A stretch of DNA of 32,811 bases from Butyricicoccus sp. Marseille-Q5471 (GCF_951230135.1 NZ_CATNVC010000021.1:1-32811); one strand, 5' to 3'; shown: positions 15,791 to 24,291, counted from the stretch's first letter. Notes: a model not told the origin generated them from the letters alone. Numbers and translations are program-made.

Positions 15791-16294
15791 TTACCACCAT
15801 CTCTGCCCAAACAAATTGCCCTGTTCCGGCTCGGCTTCCTGCTGTTCCTGTGCCAGACGGATAGACTTTTCCACCGCCTGTTCCAGAAAATCCGAATCAA
15901 AGCCTGCGGATTTGTAGCCTTCCAGAATCGTGTTAAGATAGTAATCTGACGGCGCACCCAGCGGATGACCGTCATTCATCACATACACCATGGCATTAAC
16001 AGATCGGCCGCCAAGCTCCACGGGAAACAGCTCTTTGCGGTAAAAATTCGGGTAACCCTCATAACGGTCAAGTGCAAGCTCATCCTTGGGGCGAACCTTC
16101 CACAGAAGCACAGGAACGCTGGACCCCGCAAGAGGTTCCACCGTTGCAACAGCACTGCTCCGACTGCCACGGAATAATAGTTCATAGTCCTTGATTTCGC
16201 TTACCCCCACCACCTTGGCAGTAGGGCACCGAAAAGACATCTGTGGCAGATTTAGGTTACTGCCATAGGCAATATACAGGGTTTCATTTTTCAT
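15791..16294 (-). CDS. Gamma-glutamylcyclotransferase-like (GGCT/AIG2) protein (167 aa)
   Basis: The start is the ATG at 16294 behind AAAGGAGGT; a longer upstream frame is not needed. The fold signature YIAYGSNLNLPQM is at residues 6-18. The segment LDRYEGYPNFYRKELFPVEL (about residues 75-95) holds the acidic residue expected to catalyse cyclisation of gamma-glutamyl amides to 5-oxoproline. The tail is glutamine- and glutamate-rich. It follows the amidoligase gene by 16 bases. Families of this pair are known to occur together (amidoligase forms an isopeptide-type bond, GGCT can break gamma-glutamyl links). The true substrate here is unknown. Confidence 0.85.
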   Translation of the reverse strand: MKNETLYIAYGSNLNLPQMSFRCPTAKVVGVSEIKDYELLFRGSRSSAVATVEPLAGSSVPVLLWKVRPKDELALDRYEGYPNFYRKELFPVELGGRSVNAMVYVMNDGHPLGAPSDYYLNTILEGYKSAGFDSDFLEQAVEKSIRLAQEQQEAEPEQGNLFGQRWW

Positions 16295-16310
16295 ATTTGA
16301 ATACCTCCTT

Positions 16311-17363
16311 TTACATTGACATAGAAAGGCCGGGGCTTTGCTCATCAACCCCGGCCTGTTCCTGCTCATTTTCAATTGTTTGCTCTAATTGCGATGAGGG
16401 TGTATGAGCTGCTTCCTCCAGAGCCTTTTCTTTTTTCTGTCTTAATCGTTCCTTTTGCTGCTGAGCCTGTGCAGGGTCTTTCCACGCAATACAGCCATCC
16501 AAATGTTCCAGCAGGTGAAGCCTTGCAGTCTTAAATTCATCCCCGATGAGTCCAAGGCGCAGAAGCCAGGTGCGAAAGGTATATTTTTCATTAGTGCTTT
16601 GGGTCTTTGTACGGCTGGCGCACTTCTGATTCAGGGCTTGTGCGGAAATTGCCATACACAGCTGAATGTACGACTTAATCTTACCGGCATGGGTGGTGCT
16701 GTTGAATAAACGGAACTCTACCGTACCTTTCTGGAACACACTATGGAGGTTAAGGCAATGATAACGACTATCGTGATAATGCTCGTGGCGGCCATCCTCT
16801 CCGTCATACCAGATACGGCTGACCTGCTCCAGCGATTTGGGTCTGCGGCGATTGAGTTCTTCCAGAAAACGATTGTCCACCGGCTTACACCAGCGGTGCT
16901 GTCTGGCTACGGTTACCTGCAGTGCCTTGTAGATCATATCCTCCTTGGCAGCCATGATGTTAGTGATGTTTCGCAGTGTATTGGCATCAAAGGGGGAGGC
17001 ATCCACATGCACATGGATGCCGCAACTGGAGTTTGCAATGGCACCGGCATCACGCAGCTTGCGGATCAGCTCCTGCACGGTTTCGATATCCTCCCAGCGG
17101 CAGATCGGGCTGACCATCTCGGTTTTGTATTCATCCGAAGCTGATATGGTTTGACGCCCGGATTTACGCTGGGGCGTGATACTGGCATCGCTCATAAACT
17201 TCCACTTCCGTCCCTGGGAATCCAAAGCAGAGTAGGTATTATAATAGGTTCCGTCATAGTGGCTGTCGGTCCCAAAGTATTCCGCAGCAACCTTTGCCGC
17301 CTGTTCACGGGTCACGCCGGTTATCTCTATCTCAATGCCGAAGCGCTGCTCTCTCATGTCCAT
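16311..17363 (-). CDS. Amidoligase_2-family ATP-dependent ligase (350 aa)
   Basis: The ATG at 17363 has GGGAGG seven bases upstream. The protein begins FGIEIEITGVTREQAAK, the usual start of the glutamine-synthetase-like amidoligase family, and continues with TEMVSPIC (about residue 85), CGIHVHVD (about 114-121) and VEFRLFNSTTHAGKIKSY (about 215-232). These are the acidic and histidine residues that bind metal and ATP. The last 60 residues are charged and coiled, ending PGLSMSM, which shares the alternating-hydrophobic tail found on other ICE proteins here. It sits between virB4 and GGCT. It should join an amine to a carboxylate; the target may be a peptide, protein or cell-wall stem, but that is inference. 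Confidence 0.88.
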   Translation of the reverse strand: MDMREQRFGIEIEITGVTREQAAKVAAEYFGTDSHYDGTYYNTYSALDSQGRKWKFMSDASITPQRKSGRQTISASDEYKTEMVSPICRWEDIETVQELIRKLRDAGAIANSSCGIHVHVDASPFDANTLRNITNIMAAKEDMIYKALQVTVARQHRWCKPVDNRFLEELNRRRPKSLEQVSRIWYDGEDGRHEHYHDSRYHCLNLHSVFQKGTVEFRLFNSTTHAGKIKSYIQLCMAISAQALNQKCASRTKTQSTNEKYTFRTWLLRLGLIGDEFKTARLHLLEHLDGCIAWKDPAQAQQQKERLRQKKEKALEEAAHTPSSQLEQTIENEQEQAGVDEQSPGLSMSM

Positions 17364-17400
17364 AGACTATCCTCCCTTCGCCCTATGTTTCGGGTGGTCA

Positions 17401-19230
17401 TTAGCGACCTCCGGCTTTTCCGAACAGCTTTGCCTTATGCTCTGGTGCATGAACCATCAGGTTGTACCGCTCATTGCCGCATTTATAAAGACACACACCC
17501 TGCTGGGGATAGCGGATCAGCTCATATTCTGATTTCTCCAGCTGGAGGGTATCCATATAAAACTTAGCATCAATAGAGCCTGCGTTGAACAGGAACTGGT
17601 GGGTTGGAATGGAGAACAAGGGCTTGGTCAGCTCACGGATATGCTCTACGTTGAAATCCTCCAAATTCTGTGATGCCAGGATAACGGCGCTTTCTTTTTT
17701 TCTGACTCGTTTCATAAAATTACGGATGTATTCAATGGCGGTGAGATTCGTCAGGAACAGGTATAGCTCGTCGATGCTGGCCGCAGTATTTCCGGTAGTC
17801 AAAAGCTCGTTGCTCATGTAGGAAAGCACGTTAAACAACAAGGCGTTACGCAAATTCTTGCTTGCATTTAGCACACCCTTGACACCGAAGGTAATAAAAT
17901 CATTGCTGGTGATATTGGTATGGCCGTTAAAAAACTTGGACTCCGCTCCTTTACACATGGAGTGAAGTCCAAGGCAGATTTCTCGAAGAGAATCGGCTGT
18001 ATAGAGCTGGCGGTGGCTTTCATCGAAGCCCTTATATTCCTTTTCAATGAGGTCGTACAGATCAGATAAAATCGGGTAATCTGAATGATTTAAGCGATCA
18101 AAATTGCTGTGGTCCGTGATGCCCCATTTTTCATAGAGCTTTCCCAGCATGATTTCAATGGTGTCAATCTCCCGATCCGTAAAGTCCTTGTAGGTGCGGA
18201 AAAAATCCTTTAGAAAGCTGATATGCTGGCTGAGCTTGCTGGTCTGACGGAATGCCTGGGGTGCGTCCATATCTTTGGGATCACCAGTTTCATCCCAGCT
18301 TTTTGGCTCCAACACATTGATGATGAACTCGCCGGACATGAGGTCGATAAAACAGCCCCCGAGATTAAGGGTCAGATCCTCATACTCCATTTCCGGATCT
18401 AACCCGATAATATGCATACCGGATTCTCGCAGGTTGCATAGAATCAACTTTAGCAGGTAACTCTTACCCTGACCGGAGTTGCCAAGGATTAGAATATTGG
18501 CGTTGGTCTTGTCATCGGCGCGGCGGTTGAAGTCTGCCAGAATATTACTTCCAAACTTATCCCTGCCGAGGTAGAAACCATTGGGGTCGGTTTTTCCGGA
18601 GTAATTAAAAGGATACAGATTGGCGACAGAACTGGCAGGCAACACCCGTTCAAACTGATCCCCAAACACATTCCAGCCGGAGGGCATGACGCAGATAAAA
18701 CCTTGCTGCTGGCGCAGCATCAGCCGATCCACGTTAAGTTTGGAGCGTACCAACTCTGTCAGGACTTCCGTCTGCAGAAGCTTCAGCTGGTCATAATCAT
18801 GGGATGTCAGCTCAATGTATACAGCGGCATGGAGCAGAGGCTCCCGGCTCCGATGCATTTGTGCCACAATGGTGGCCACGTCCTGTAGATTTGACTCTGC
18901 GGTCACAGTCTGCTGGAGATCCTGTGTACTGGTTCTCTGCATCCGGTTTTTATTGGCAGCGTTTGTGATGATTTTCTTTTCTTCCACTGGGGTGACATGT
19001 CGGGTATAAAGGTGCAGGGTAACGCCATCCTTCTCCCCAAGGTGCCGGAGGATAGCCCGTTCATCGGTTGCAGTAGGATATTCCCGGAGTGCCCAAACAC
19101 AGCGGTAGGTATTGCCGCAGATGAAATGGTCGGTATTAAACTTGATTACCGAAGGGGCAATCATATCCAGAAATTCTTGTATCCGCACATCCTCCTGCGG
19201 CTGGGCTTTTGTTTTCACTTTTCTTGACAT
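17401..19230 (-). CDS. virB4: VirB4/TraE-type conjugation ATPase (609 aa)
   Basis: The start is taken as the ATG at 19230 (MSRKVKTKAQ), seven bases after GAAAGGAAG; an ATG six bases earlier abuts that site. The N-terminal VirB4 domain (about 1-230) precedes a P-loop domain with Walker A GNSGQGKS (about 250-257), GLDPEMEYEDL, and Walker B SIDELYLFL, then ILASQNLEDF near the end. This ATPase powers assembly and substrate passage in type IV secretion. The length is somewhat short but typical of Clostridia ICEs. Its usual upstream partners (PrgI and an associated protein) lie 5 kb away beyond the inserted arsenic operon, and a terminator-like hairpin lies just upstream, so its promoter is unclear. 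Confidence 0.95.
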   Translation of the reverse strand: MSRKVKTKAQPQEDVRIQEFLDMIAPSVIKFNTDHFICGNTYRCVWALREYPTATDERAILRHLGEKDGVTLHLYTRHVTPVEEKKIITNAANKNRMQRTSTQDLQQTVTAESNLQDVATIVAQMHRSREPLLHAAVYIELTSHDYDQLKLLQTEVLTELVRSKLNVDRLMLRQQQGFICVMPSGWNVFGDQFERVLPASSVANLYPFNYSGKTDPNGFYLGRDKFGSNILADFNRRADDKTNANILILGNSGQGKSYLLKLILCNLRESGMHIIGLDPEMEYEDLTLNLGGCFIDLMSGEFIINVLEPKSWDETGDPKDMDAPQAFRQTSKLSQHISFLKDFFRTYKDFTDREIDTIEIMLGKLYEKWGITDHSNFDRLNHSDYPILSDLYDLIEKEYKGFDESHRQLYTADSLREICLGLHSMCKGAESKFFNGHTNITSNDFITFGVKGVLNASKNLRNALLFNVLSYMSNELLTTGNTAASIDELYLFLTNLTAIEYIRNFMKRVRKKESAVILASQNLEDFNVEHIRELTKPLFSIPTHQFLFNAGSIDAKFYMDTLQLEKSEYELIRYPQQGVCLYKCGNERYNLMVHAPEHKAKLFGKAGGR

Positions 19231-19265
19231 GAGCATCTTCCTTTCTGAGTTTGAATTTGGGTATT

Positions 19266-19300
19266 GAAAAAGCCGCCACAGTTTGTGACGGCTTAAAAAA
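19266..19300 (-). terminator. Terminator-like hairpin just upstream of virB4
   Basis: AAGCCGCCACA (19270-19280) and TGTGACGGCTT (19284-19294) form an 11-bp stem. The single mismatch becomes a G-U pair in minus-strand RNA, and a T-run follows on that strand. It is therefore oriented to stop transcription entering virB4. No minus-strand gene lies directly upstream, since the arsenic operon runs the other way. Confidence 0.6.
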
Positions 19301-19354
19301 TAGTGATTAGGAAATGGAAATCAAGTTTTTATTAATTATAAAATCAATTTCATA

Positions 19355-19397
19355 TTGACACTTTTCGATTTGATGCATATAATAGTCATATCGAAAA
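19355..19397 (+). promoter_or_regulatory. ars promoter with ArsR operator
   Basis: TTGACA (19355-19360), a 17-base spacer and TATAAT (19378-19383) form a consensus sigma-A promoter. A dyad TTTTCGATTTGA (19362-19373) and TCATATCGAAAA (19386-19397), with 11 of 12 positions symmetric and a 12-base centre, covers the spacer and the -10 box. This is the expected place for ArsR to bind and block polymerase until arsenite releases it. Confidence 0.85.
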
Positions 19398-19418
19398 ATA
19401 TAAATGTGAGGTGCCAAT

Positions 19419-19754
19419 ATGGAAAACTATTTGGAAAATACAAAAGTGTTTAAGGCACTGGGCGACCCCAAAAGGGCTATGATTGTTGATATGCTCTCTT
19501 GCGGAGAGCTTTGCGCCTGCATGATTTTAGAGAAATTTGAAATGTCCCAATCTACGCTGTCCCACCACATGAAACTTCTATGTGAATGTGGCCTTGTCAA
19601 AGGCCGAAACGAGGGCAAATGGACGTATTACTCTTTGGACGAGGAAACCATCGGCAAAACAAAACAATTTTTCTGCTCCATCACCTCTGATAAGGAAAAC
19701 TGCATCTGCAAAGAAGATACGGGCTGCTGCAAAGGATGTGATGACAATGAGTAA
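19419..19754 (+). CDS. arsR: Arsenite-responsive repressor ArsR (111 aa)
   Basis: This SmtB/ArsR-family winged-helix repressor begins at the ATG at 19419, 22 bases after the operator dyad. The inducer-binding motif ELCACM places Cys32 and Cys34 in helix alpha-3, as in plasmid R773-type ArsR. The recognition helix is SQSTLSHHMKLLCECGLV. The C-terminus adds a cysteine-rich tail (CICKEDTGCCKGC) beyond the usual fold, which may add or tune metalloid binding. The gene overlaps the acr3 start by 14 bases and leads the operon. Confidence 0.95.
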   Translation: MENYLENTKVFKALGDPKRAMIVDMLSCGELCACMILEKFEMSQSTLSHHMKLLCECGLVKGRNEGKWTYYSLDEETIGKTKQFFCSITSDKENCICKEDTGCCKGCDDNE

Positions 19755-20808
19755 GGAGAAAAACGCTGGTATTGGCTTCTTTGAAAAATACCTTACAATT
19801 TGGGTGCTGATCTGTATGGCAGCTGGAATTTTAATCGGTAAGTTCCTGCCGGGTATTCCTGAGTTTTTAAATCGCTTTGAGTATGCGCAAATATCCATTC
19901 CAGTCGCCATACTCATATGGGTGATGATTTACCCCATGATGATGAAAGTTGATTTTCAAAGCATAAAAAATGTAAGCAAAAACCCCAAAGGGCTATTTGT
20001 TACATGGGTGACAAACTGGCTAATCAAACCCTTTACCATGTATGGCATTGCTTCACTGTTTTTCTTTGTGATATTTAAAGCATTCATCACACCGGAGCTG
20101 GCCACCGAATATCTGGCTGGCGCTGTGCTGCTGGGTGCGGCTCCTTGTACCGCAATGGTGTTTGTTTGGAGCACGCTGACGAAAGGAAACCCTGCCTACA
20201 CGGTGGTGCAGGTAGCGACCAATGATCTCATCATCCTTGTTGCTTTCGTACCAATTGTAAAGTTTTTGCTTGGTGTTTCCAATGTGGCTGTGCCTTGGGA
20301 CACCCTGATTTTATCCGTCCTTCTGTTTGTTGTGATTCCTTTAGTAGGTGGCGTTTTGACTCGTTCATTAGTAACAAAGCATAAGGGTATTGATTATTTT
20401 GAGAATACTTTTATTGGAAAATTTAATAATTCAACCAGCATCGGATTATTGCTTACATTAATGCTTTTATTCTCTTTTCAAGGAGATGTCATTATCAATA
20501 ACCCGCTGCATATTGTGCTGATTGCAGTACCGTTGATCATTCAAACATTCCTCATTTTCTTTATTGCTTATTTTGCAAGTAAATGGCTCAAGTTACCTCA
20601 CAACGTTGCGGCTCCTGCCGGAATGATTGGCGCTTCCAATTTTTTTGAGCTTTCTGTTGCTGTGGCAATTGCTCTGTTTGGCACATCCTCACCGGCCGCA
20701 CTCGCTACCGTAGTCGGTGTGCTGACTGAAGTTCCTGTGATGCTCTTGCTCGTAAGATTTGTGAATAAAACGAAAGGCTGGTTTCCTCAAAATGAATTAC
20801 AAAATTAG
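19741..20808 (+). CDS. acr3: ACR3-family arsenite efflux permease (355 aa)
   Basis: The likely start is the ATG at 19741 (MTMSKEKNAG...), overlapping the end of arsR in another frame; ATG 19747 is an alternative. The protein has about ten membrane segments, for example TIWVLICMAAGILIG near the N-terminus. It has the conserved LLGAAPCTAMVFVWS motif, whose cysteine is essential in characterised ACR3 pumps. The second half holds GASNFFELSVAVAIALFG, and the length is normal. ACR3 exports arsenite and can run on the proton gradient; ArsA and ArsD in the same operon could energise it. The gene ends 17 bases inside the next one. Confidence 0.95.
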   Translation: MTMSKEKNAGIGFFEKYLTIWVLICMAAGILIGKFLPGIPEFLNRFEYAQISIPVAILIWVMIYPMMMKVDFQSIKNVSKNPKGLFVTWVTNWLIKPFTMYGIASLFFFVIFKAFITPELATEYLAGAVLLGAAPCTAMVFVWSTLTKGNPAYTVVQVATNDLIILVAFVPIVKFLLGVSNVAVPWDTLILSVLLFVVIPLVGGVLTRSLVTKHKGIDYFENTFIGKFNNSTSIGLLLTLMLLFSFQGDVIINNPLHIVLIAVPLIIQTFLIFFIAYFASKWLKLPHNVAAPAGMIGASNFFELSVAVAIALFGTSSPAALATVVGVLTEVPVMLLLVRFVNKTKGWFPQNELQN

Positions 20809-21283
20809 AGAAATGCAAAAAGGCGACTGGAAATCAGTCAGCGAAATCTACCAGCAAGGTATGGATACCAACCTTGCAACCTTTCAAACGGAATGCCCCA
20901 CTTATGAAGAATTTGACCAGTCCCATATCAAGCAATGCCGCTTTGTAATCACCGATGGTGATGTCATTGCCGGTTGGGCAGCGTTAACTCCTGTGTCAAG
21001 CCGCTGTGTCTATCGTGGCGTGGCGGAAGTCAGTATTTACATCCATGATACCCATAGAGGAAAAGGTACAGGAAACCAACTGCTGAACTTTCTCTCAAAG
21101 CAATCTGAAAAAGCTGGTATCTGGACACTGCAATCGGGAATTATGGCTGACAACAAAGCAAGCATTCGTTTACATGAAAAATGCGGATTCCGTCAAGTGG
21201 GATTCCGTGAACGAATTGGGCAAGACCGTTTGGGACAGTGGCGTAATACCGTTCTTATGGAACAAAGAAGCAATTTAATATAA
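20792..21283 (+). CDS. arsN: PAT-type GNAT N-acetyltransferase, ArsN-like (163 aa)
   Basis: The ATG at 20792 overlaps the acr3 end. This is a full-length phosphinothricin-acetyltransferase-like GNAT. MNYKIREMQKGDWKSVSEIY is the N-terminal strand and helix; GVAEVSIYIHDTHRGKGTGN contains the R-G-x-G-T-G acetyl-CoA loop (about residues 83-95); and NKASIRLHEKCGFRQVGF is the C-terminal family motif. Members encoded inside ars operons (ArsN1) acetylate arsinothricin, an organoarsenical mimic of glutamate, and related compounds. The operon position makes that role likely, though a plain PAT or methionine-sulfoximine acetylase cannot be excluded. No lesion is seen. Confidence 0.88.
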   Translation: MNYKIREMQKGDWKSVSEIYQQGMDTNLATFQTECPTYEEFDQSHIKQCRFVITDGDVIAGWAALTPVSSRCVYRGVAEVSIYIHDTHRGKGTGNQLLNFLSKQSEKAGIWTLQSGIMADNKASIRLHEKCGFRQVGFRERIGQDRLGQWRNTVLMEQRSNLI

Positions 21284-21306
21284 CTATATAGAAGGAGAGA
21301 CTTATC

Positions 21307-21681
21307 ATGAAAAAAATGCAAATATTTGAACCTGCCATGTGCTGTGACACAGGCCTTTGCGGTGTGAGTGTTGACCCGGAGCTGCTCCGCATTTCTACTG
21401 TTTTGAATGCATTGAAAAAGAACGGAGTGGCAGTTGACCGCTTTAATCTAAGCAGTTCGCCGATGGCTTTTGTCAATAACAAAACGATCAACGCCTTTAT
21501 AAATGAAAAAGGTGTTGAGGAACTGCCCGCTGTTATGATCGACGAAAAAATCGTGATAACTGGCCGCTATCCAACCAATGAGGAACTTGTTTCTTTGCTG
21601 GAGGTTCCCGCAAGCTATATGACCGAAGCAAAATCGGCAAAGCAAGGCGGTTGCTGCTGTTCTGACGGGAACTGCTGCTAA
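21307..21681 (+). CDS. arsD: Arsenic metallochaperone ArsD (124 aa)
   Basis: The ATG at 21307 follows AAGGAGAG. The thioredoxin-like protein begins MKKMQIFEPAMCCDTGLCGV, giving Cys12, Cys13 and Cys18, the three arsenite-binding residues of characterised ArsD. The C-terminus adds GGCCCSDGNCC, two further vicinal cysteine groups as in R773 ArsD. ArsD hands arsenite to ArsA, whose gene follows 20 bases downstream behind AAAGGAGG. Confidence 0.95.
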   Translation: MKKMQIFEPAMCCDTGLCGVSVDPELLRISTVLNALKKNGVAVDRFNLSSSPMAFVNNKTINAFINEKGVEELPAVMIDEKIVITGRYPTNEELVSLLEVPASYMTEAKSAKQGGCCCSDGNCC

Positions 21682-21701
21682 AAGGGAAAGGAGGTTCCTC
21701 A

Positions 21702-23435
21702 ATGCAAATCTTTGACCCAAACAAAATCACCTTAACGAAATACTTGTTTTACACAGGTAAAGGTGGTGTCGGGAAAACATCTGTAGCGTGTGCAACAGCG
21801 GTAAATCTTGCTGACAGCGGCAAAAGAGTTCTTCTTGTCAGCACAGACCCGGCTTCCAACTTGCAGGATGTGTTTGACACCCCGCTTTCAGGGAAAGCCA
21901 CGCCCATTGCAGAGGTACCCAATCTGGATGTGGCAAACCTTGACCCTATGCAGGCAGCGGCAGAATACAAGGAAAGCGTGCTTGCGCCTTATCGTGGTAA
22001 GCTTCCGGAATCAGTCCTCACCAATATGGAAGAACAGCTTTCTGGTTCCTGCACAGTGGAGATTGCCGCTTTTAATGAGTTTTCCAACTTCATTACCAAT
22101 AAAGAGATGGAAGAAAAATACGACCACATTCTTTTTGACACCGCACCTACAGGGCATACCCTTAGAATGTTGCAGCTTCCCTCTGCGTGGAGCAATTTCA
22201 TCAACGAAAGTACACATGGTGCCTCTTGTTTGGGACAGTTATCCGGGCTTGAAAGTAAAAAGGAAATGTATAAAGCTGCGGTTGAAACACTGACAGACGG
22301 TGCACAAACAACCTTAATTCTTGTAACCCGCCCCGAAACAGCCCCCCTCAAAGAAATAGAGCGGGCTTCTTACGAATTAGCGGAGCTTGGCGTACTCAAT
22401 CAGTCTATGGTAATCAATGGGGTGTTGGCTGATTATGATGACACCATTTCTAAAAATCTTTACAATAAACAGCAAAGCGCTCTTGCAAATATGCCAAAAC
22501 CGTTACAGGCAATCAAATCCTACATGGTTCCCTTGAGGGCATACAACATTACTGGTATGAAGAATGTCAGGTCACTACTCACGAAGGATGGATATATCAT
22601 CAGTGATGAAACCATGAAAGCAGAGCATGTTCCACAGCTAAAAGATGTCATTGATGACCTGTATCATAGCGGCAAAAAAGTCATTTTCACGATGGGAAAA
22701 GGTGGTGTTGGAAAAACCACACTTGCTGCCGCAATCGCTTTAGGGCTTTCCGAAAAAGGCGAAAAGGTACATCTAACCACCACCGACCCGGCAGCACACT
22801 TAAAATTTGTTCTCAATGAAAACAACGGCATTACCATGAGCCATATTGACGAGCATAAGGAGCTGGCACGCTATCAGGAGGAAGTTTTAACAAAGGCACG
22901 GGAAACCATGTCGGAAGAAGATATTGCCTATATCGAAGAAGATCTGCGTTCTCCTTGTACACAAGAAATTGCCGTATTCCGAGCCTTTGCGGAAGTAGTG
23001 GAGCGTGCCGAAAATGAAATTGTTGTCATTGATACCGCCCCTACAGGGCATACACTCCTATTATTGGATTCTACATTGAGCTATCATAAAGAGGTTCAGA
23101 GGATACAAGGCAATATCCCCGATTCCGTAAGAAAGCTGCTGCCACGTTTGCGAAGTGCTGAAACAGCAGTCGTTATTGTAGCCTTGCCTGAAGCTACTCC
23201 AGTTTACGAAGTATTACGTCTGGAAGAAGACTTGAAACGTGCCAATATTGCTACAAAGTGGTGGCTTGTGAATTCTTCTCTTTATCATACAAAAACAACA
23301 AACGCCCTGTTAGCTGCAAAAGCCAGCAATGAAATTCCATGGATAAACAAGATAGCGGAACATACAAGTGGAAATTTTGCTTTAATCGCTTGGCACGCAG
23401 ATGATATAAAGGGCGATAAGCTAAGAGAGCTATAA
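21702..23435 (+). CDS. arsA: Arsenite-translocating ATPase ArsA (577 aa)
   Basis: This is a duplicated ArsA with two complete halves. The first P-loop YTGKGGVGKTS is at residues 17-27 and the second MGKGGVGKTT near 331. Each half has the signature DTAPTGHTL (near residues 147 and 446). Cysteines in LSGSCTVEIAAF and LRSPCTQEIAVF sit where metalloid-binding cysteines lie in known ArsA. The length is that of full bacterial ArsA. It would hydrolyse ATP to drive ACR3 efflux. Sixteen bases separate it from arsC. Confidence 0.96.
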   Translation: MQIFDPNKITLTKYLFYTGKGGVGKTSVACATAVNLADSGKRVLLVSTDPASNLQDVFDTPLSGKATPIAEVPNLDVANLDPMQAAAEYKESVLAPYRGKLPESVLTNMEEQLSGSCTVEIAAFNEFSNFITNKEMEEKYDHILFDTAPTGHTLRMLQLPSAWSNFINESTHGASCLGQLSGLESKKEMYKAAVETLTDGAQTTLILVTRPETAPLKEIERASYELAELGVLNQSMVINGVLADYDDTISKNLYNKQQSALANMPKPLQAIKSYMVPLRAYNITGMKNVRSLLTKDGYIISDETMKAEHVPQLKDVIDDLYHSGKKVIFTMGKGGVGKTTLAAAIALGLSEKGEKVHLTTTDPAAHLKFVLNENNGITMSHIDEHKELARYQEEVLTKARETMSEEDIAYIEEDLRSPCTQEIAVFRAFAEVVERAENEIVVIDTAPTGHTLLLLDSTLSYHKEVQRIQGNIPDSVRKLLPRLRSAETAVVIVALPEATPVYEVLRLEEDLKRANIATKWWLVNSSLYHTKTTNALLAAKASNEIPWINKIAEHTSGNFALIAWHADDIKGDKLREL

Positions 23436-23450
23436 AAAGGGAGGTCTTTC

Positions 23451-23864
23451 ATGAATAAGGAAATAAACAAACCCAAGGTGGCATTTATTTGTGTTCACAA
23501 CTCTTGCCGAAGCCAAATTGCGGAAGCACTCGGTAAACACCTTGCCGCTGATGTGTTTGAAAGCTATTCTGCTGGAACAGAAACAAAGCCGCAGATCAAT
23601 CAGAACGCTGTTCGATTAGTGAAACAGCTTTACGGCATTGACATGGAGAAAACACAGCGTTCCAAGCTGCTTTCGAAAATTCCTCCGGTTGATATTGTTA
23701 TCACTATGGGCTGCAATGTTCAGTGTCCTTTTTTACCCTGCAAGCACCGAGAGGATTGGGGACTTGATGATCCGACCGGCAAATGTGATGACGAGTTTAT
23801 TACGGTTATAAAGCAGATTGAAAATAATATGTTATTTCTTATAAAGAGAATTCAGGATTTGTAA
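23451..23864 (+). CDS. arsC: Thioredoxin-type arsenate reductase ArsC (137 aa)
   Basis: The ATG at 23451 is preceded by GGGAGG. The low-molecular-weight phosphatase-like loop CVHNSCRSQIAEAL starts at Cys14, the nucleophile, and TMGCNVQCPFLPC supplies the resolving cysteines of the pI258-type redox cascade. DDPTGK follows as in that family. It reduces arsenate to arsenite, which ACR3 and ArsA then export. It is the last gene before a strong terminator. Confidence 0.95.
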   Translation: MNKEINKPKVAFICVHNSCRSQIAEALGKHLAADVFESYSAGTETKPQINQNAVRLVKQLYGIDMEKTQRSKLLSKIPPVDIVITMGCNVQCPFLPCKHREDWGLDDPTGKCDDEFITVIKQIENNMLFLIKRIQDL

Positions 23865-23940
23865 TCCGTTTTTACAAAACTTATCTTCTTAAAATTAAGT
23901 TACACAATTTTAACATGTTTGTGGTATTCTCAGCATGAGC

Positions 23941-23985
23941 AAAATAGGAAGCTATGTGCAATCCATGGCTTCCTATTTTGTTTTT
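23941..23985. terminator. Bidirectional terminator after the ars operon
   Basis: AAAATAGGAAGC (23941-23952) pairs perfectly with GCTTCCTATTTT (23968-23979), and TTGTTTTTC follows on the plus strand. A run of A before the stem gives T residues on the minus strand, so it can also stop the convergent small gene at 24007. Confidence 0.85.
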
Positions 23986-24006
23986 CTTTCACCAGCAAAA
24001 TTGGAG

Positions 24007-24291
24007 TCATAGAACCCCAAGGTCTTTTAAAAAACGCACACAATCTTTCGCTCCCTGCATATAAAGATACCCTTCCTGCATCCCTGAGATATCCAACGTT
24101 ATTTCAAAATACTCCTGAAAAAGTTGCTGTTCCGGCTCACTAAGAGTAGAAATGCACTGTTCAATTCTTCCCCGCACTTCAATGCGCCGCAGTATCTTTT
24201 GGTCCAGTGCTTCATCCTCCTCACGCTGCCTGCTAAGCGCACGCTGACTCAGTTCCGCTATCACTATATCCATGATTTCCTCATATTCCAT
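24007..24291 (-). CDS. Small helical ICE protein (94 aa)
   Basis: The likely start is the ATG at 24291 (MEYEEIMDIVIAEL...), eight bases after GGAGG; an ATG six bases upstream is too close to that site. The protein is acidic and helical, with REEDEALDQKILRRIEVRG and a C-terminal YLYMQGAKDCVRFLKDLGVL. The pattern resembles DUF6809-type proteins found in Clostridia ICEs, from memory and without certainty. It is converging on the ars operon across a terminator. Whether it belongs to the ICE or arrived with the ars genes is unclear; its strand favours the ICE. Confidence 0.7.
   Translation of the reverse strand: MEYEEIMDIVIAELSQRALSRQREEDEALDQKILRRIEVRGRIEQCISTLSEPEQQLFQEYFEITLDISGMQEGYLYMQGAKDCVRFLKDLGVL

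Noticed and set aside
21307-21681. Cysteine-rich C-terminus of ArsD considered as an unusual new protein
   Set aside because: Vicinal cysteines at the end are known for ArsD proteins, so this is normal family variation.
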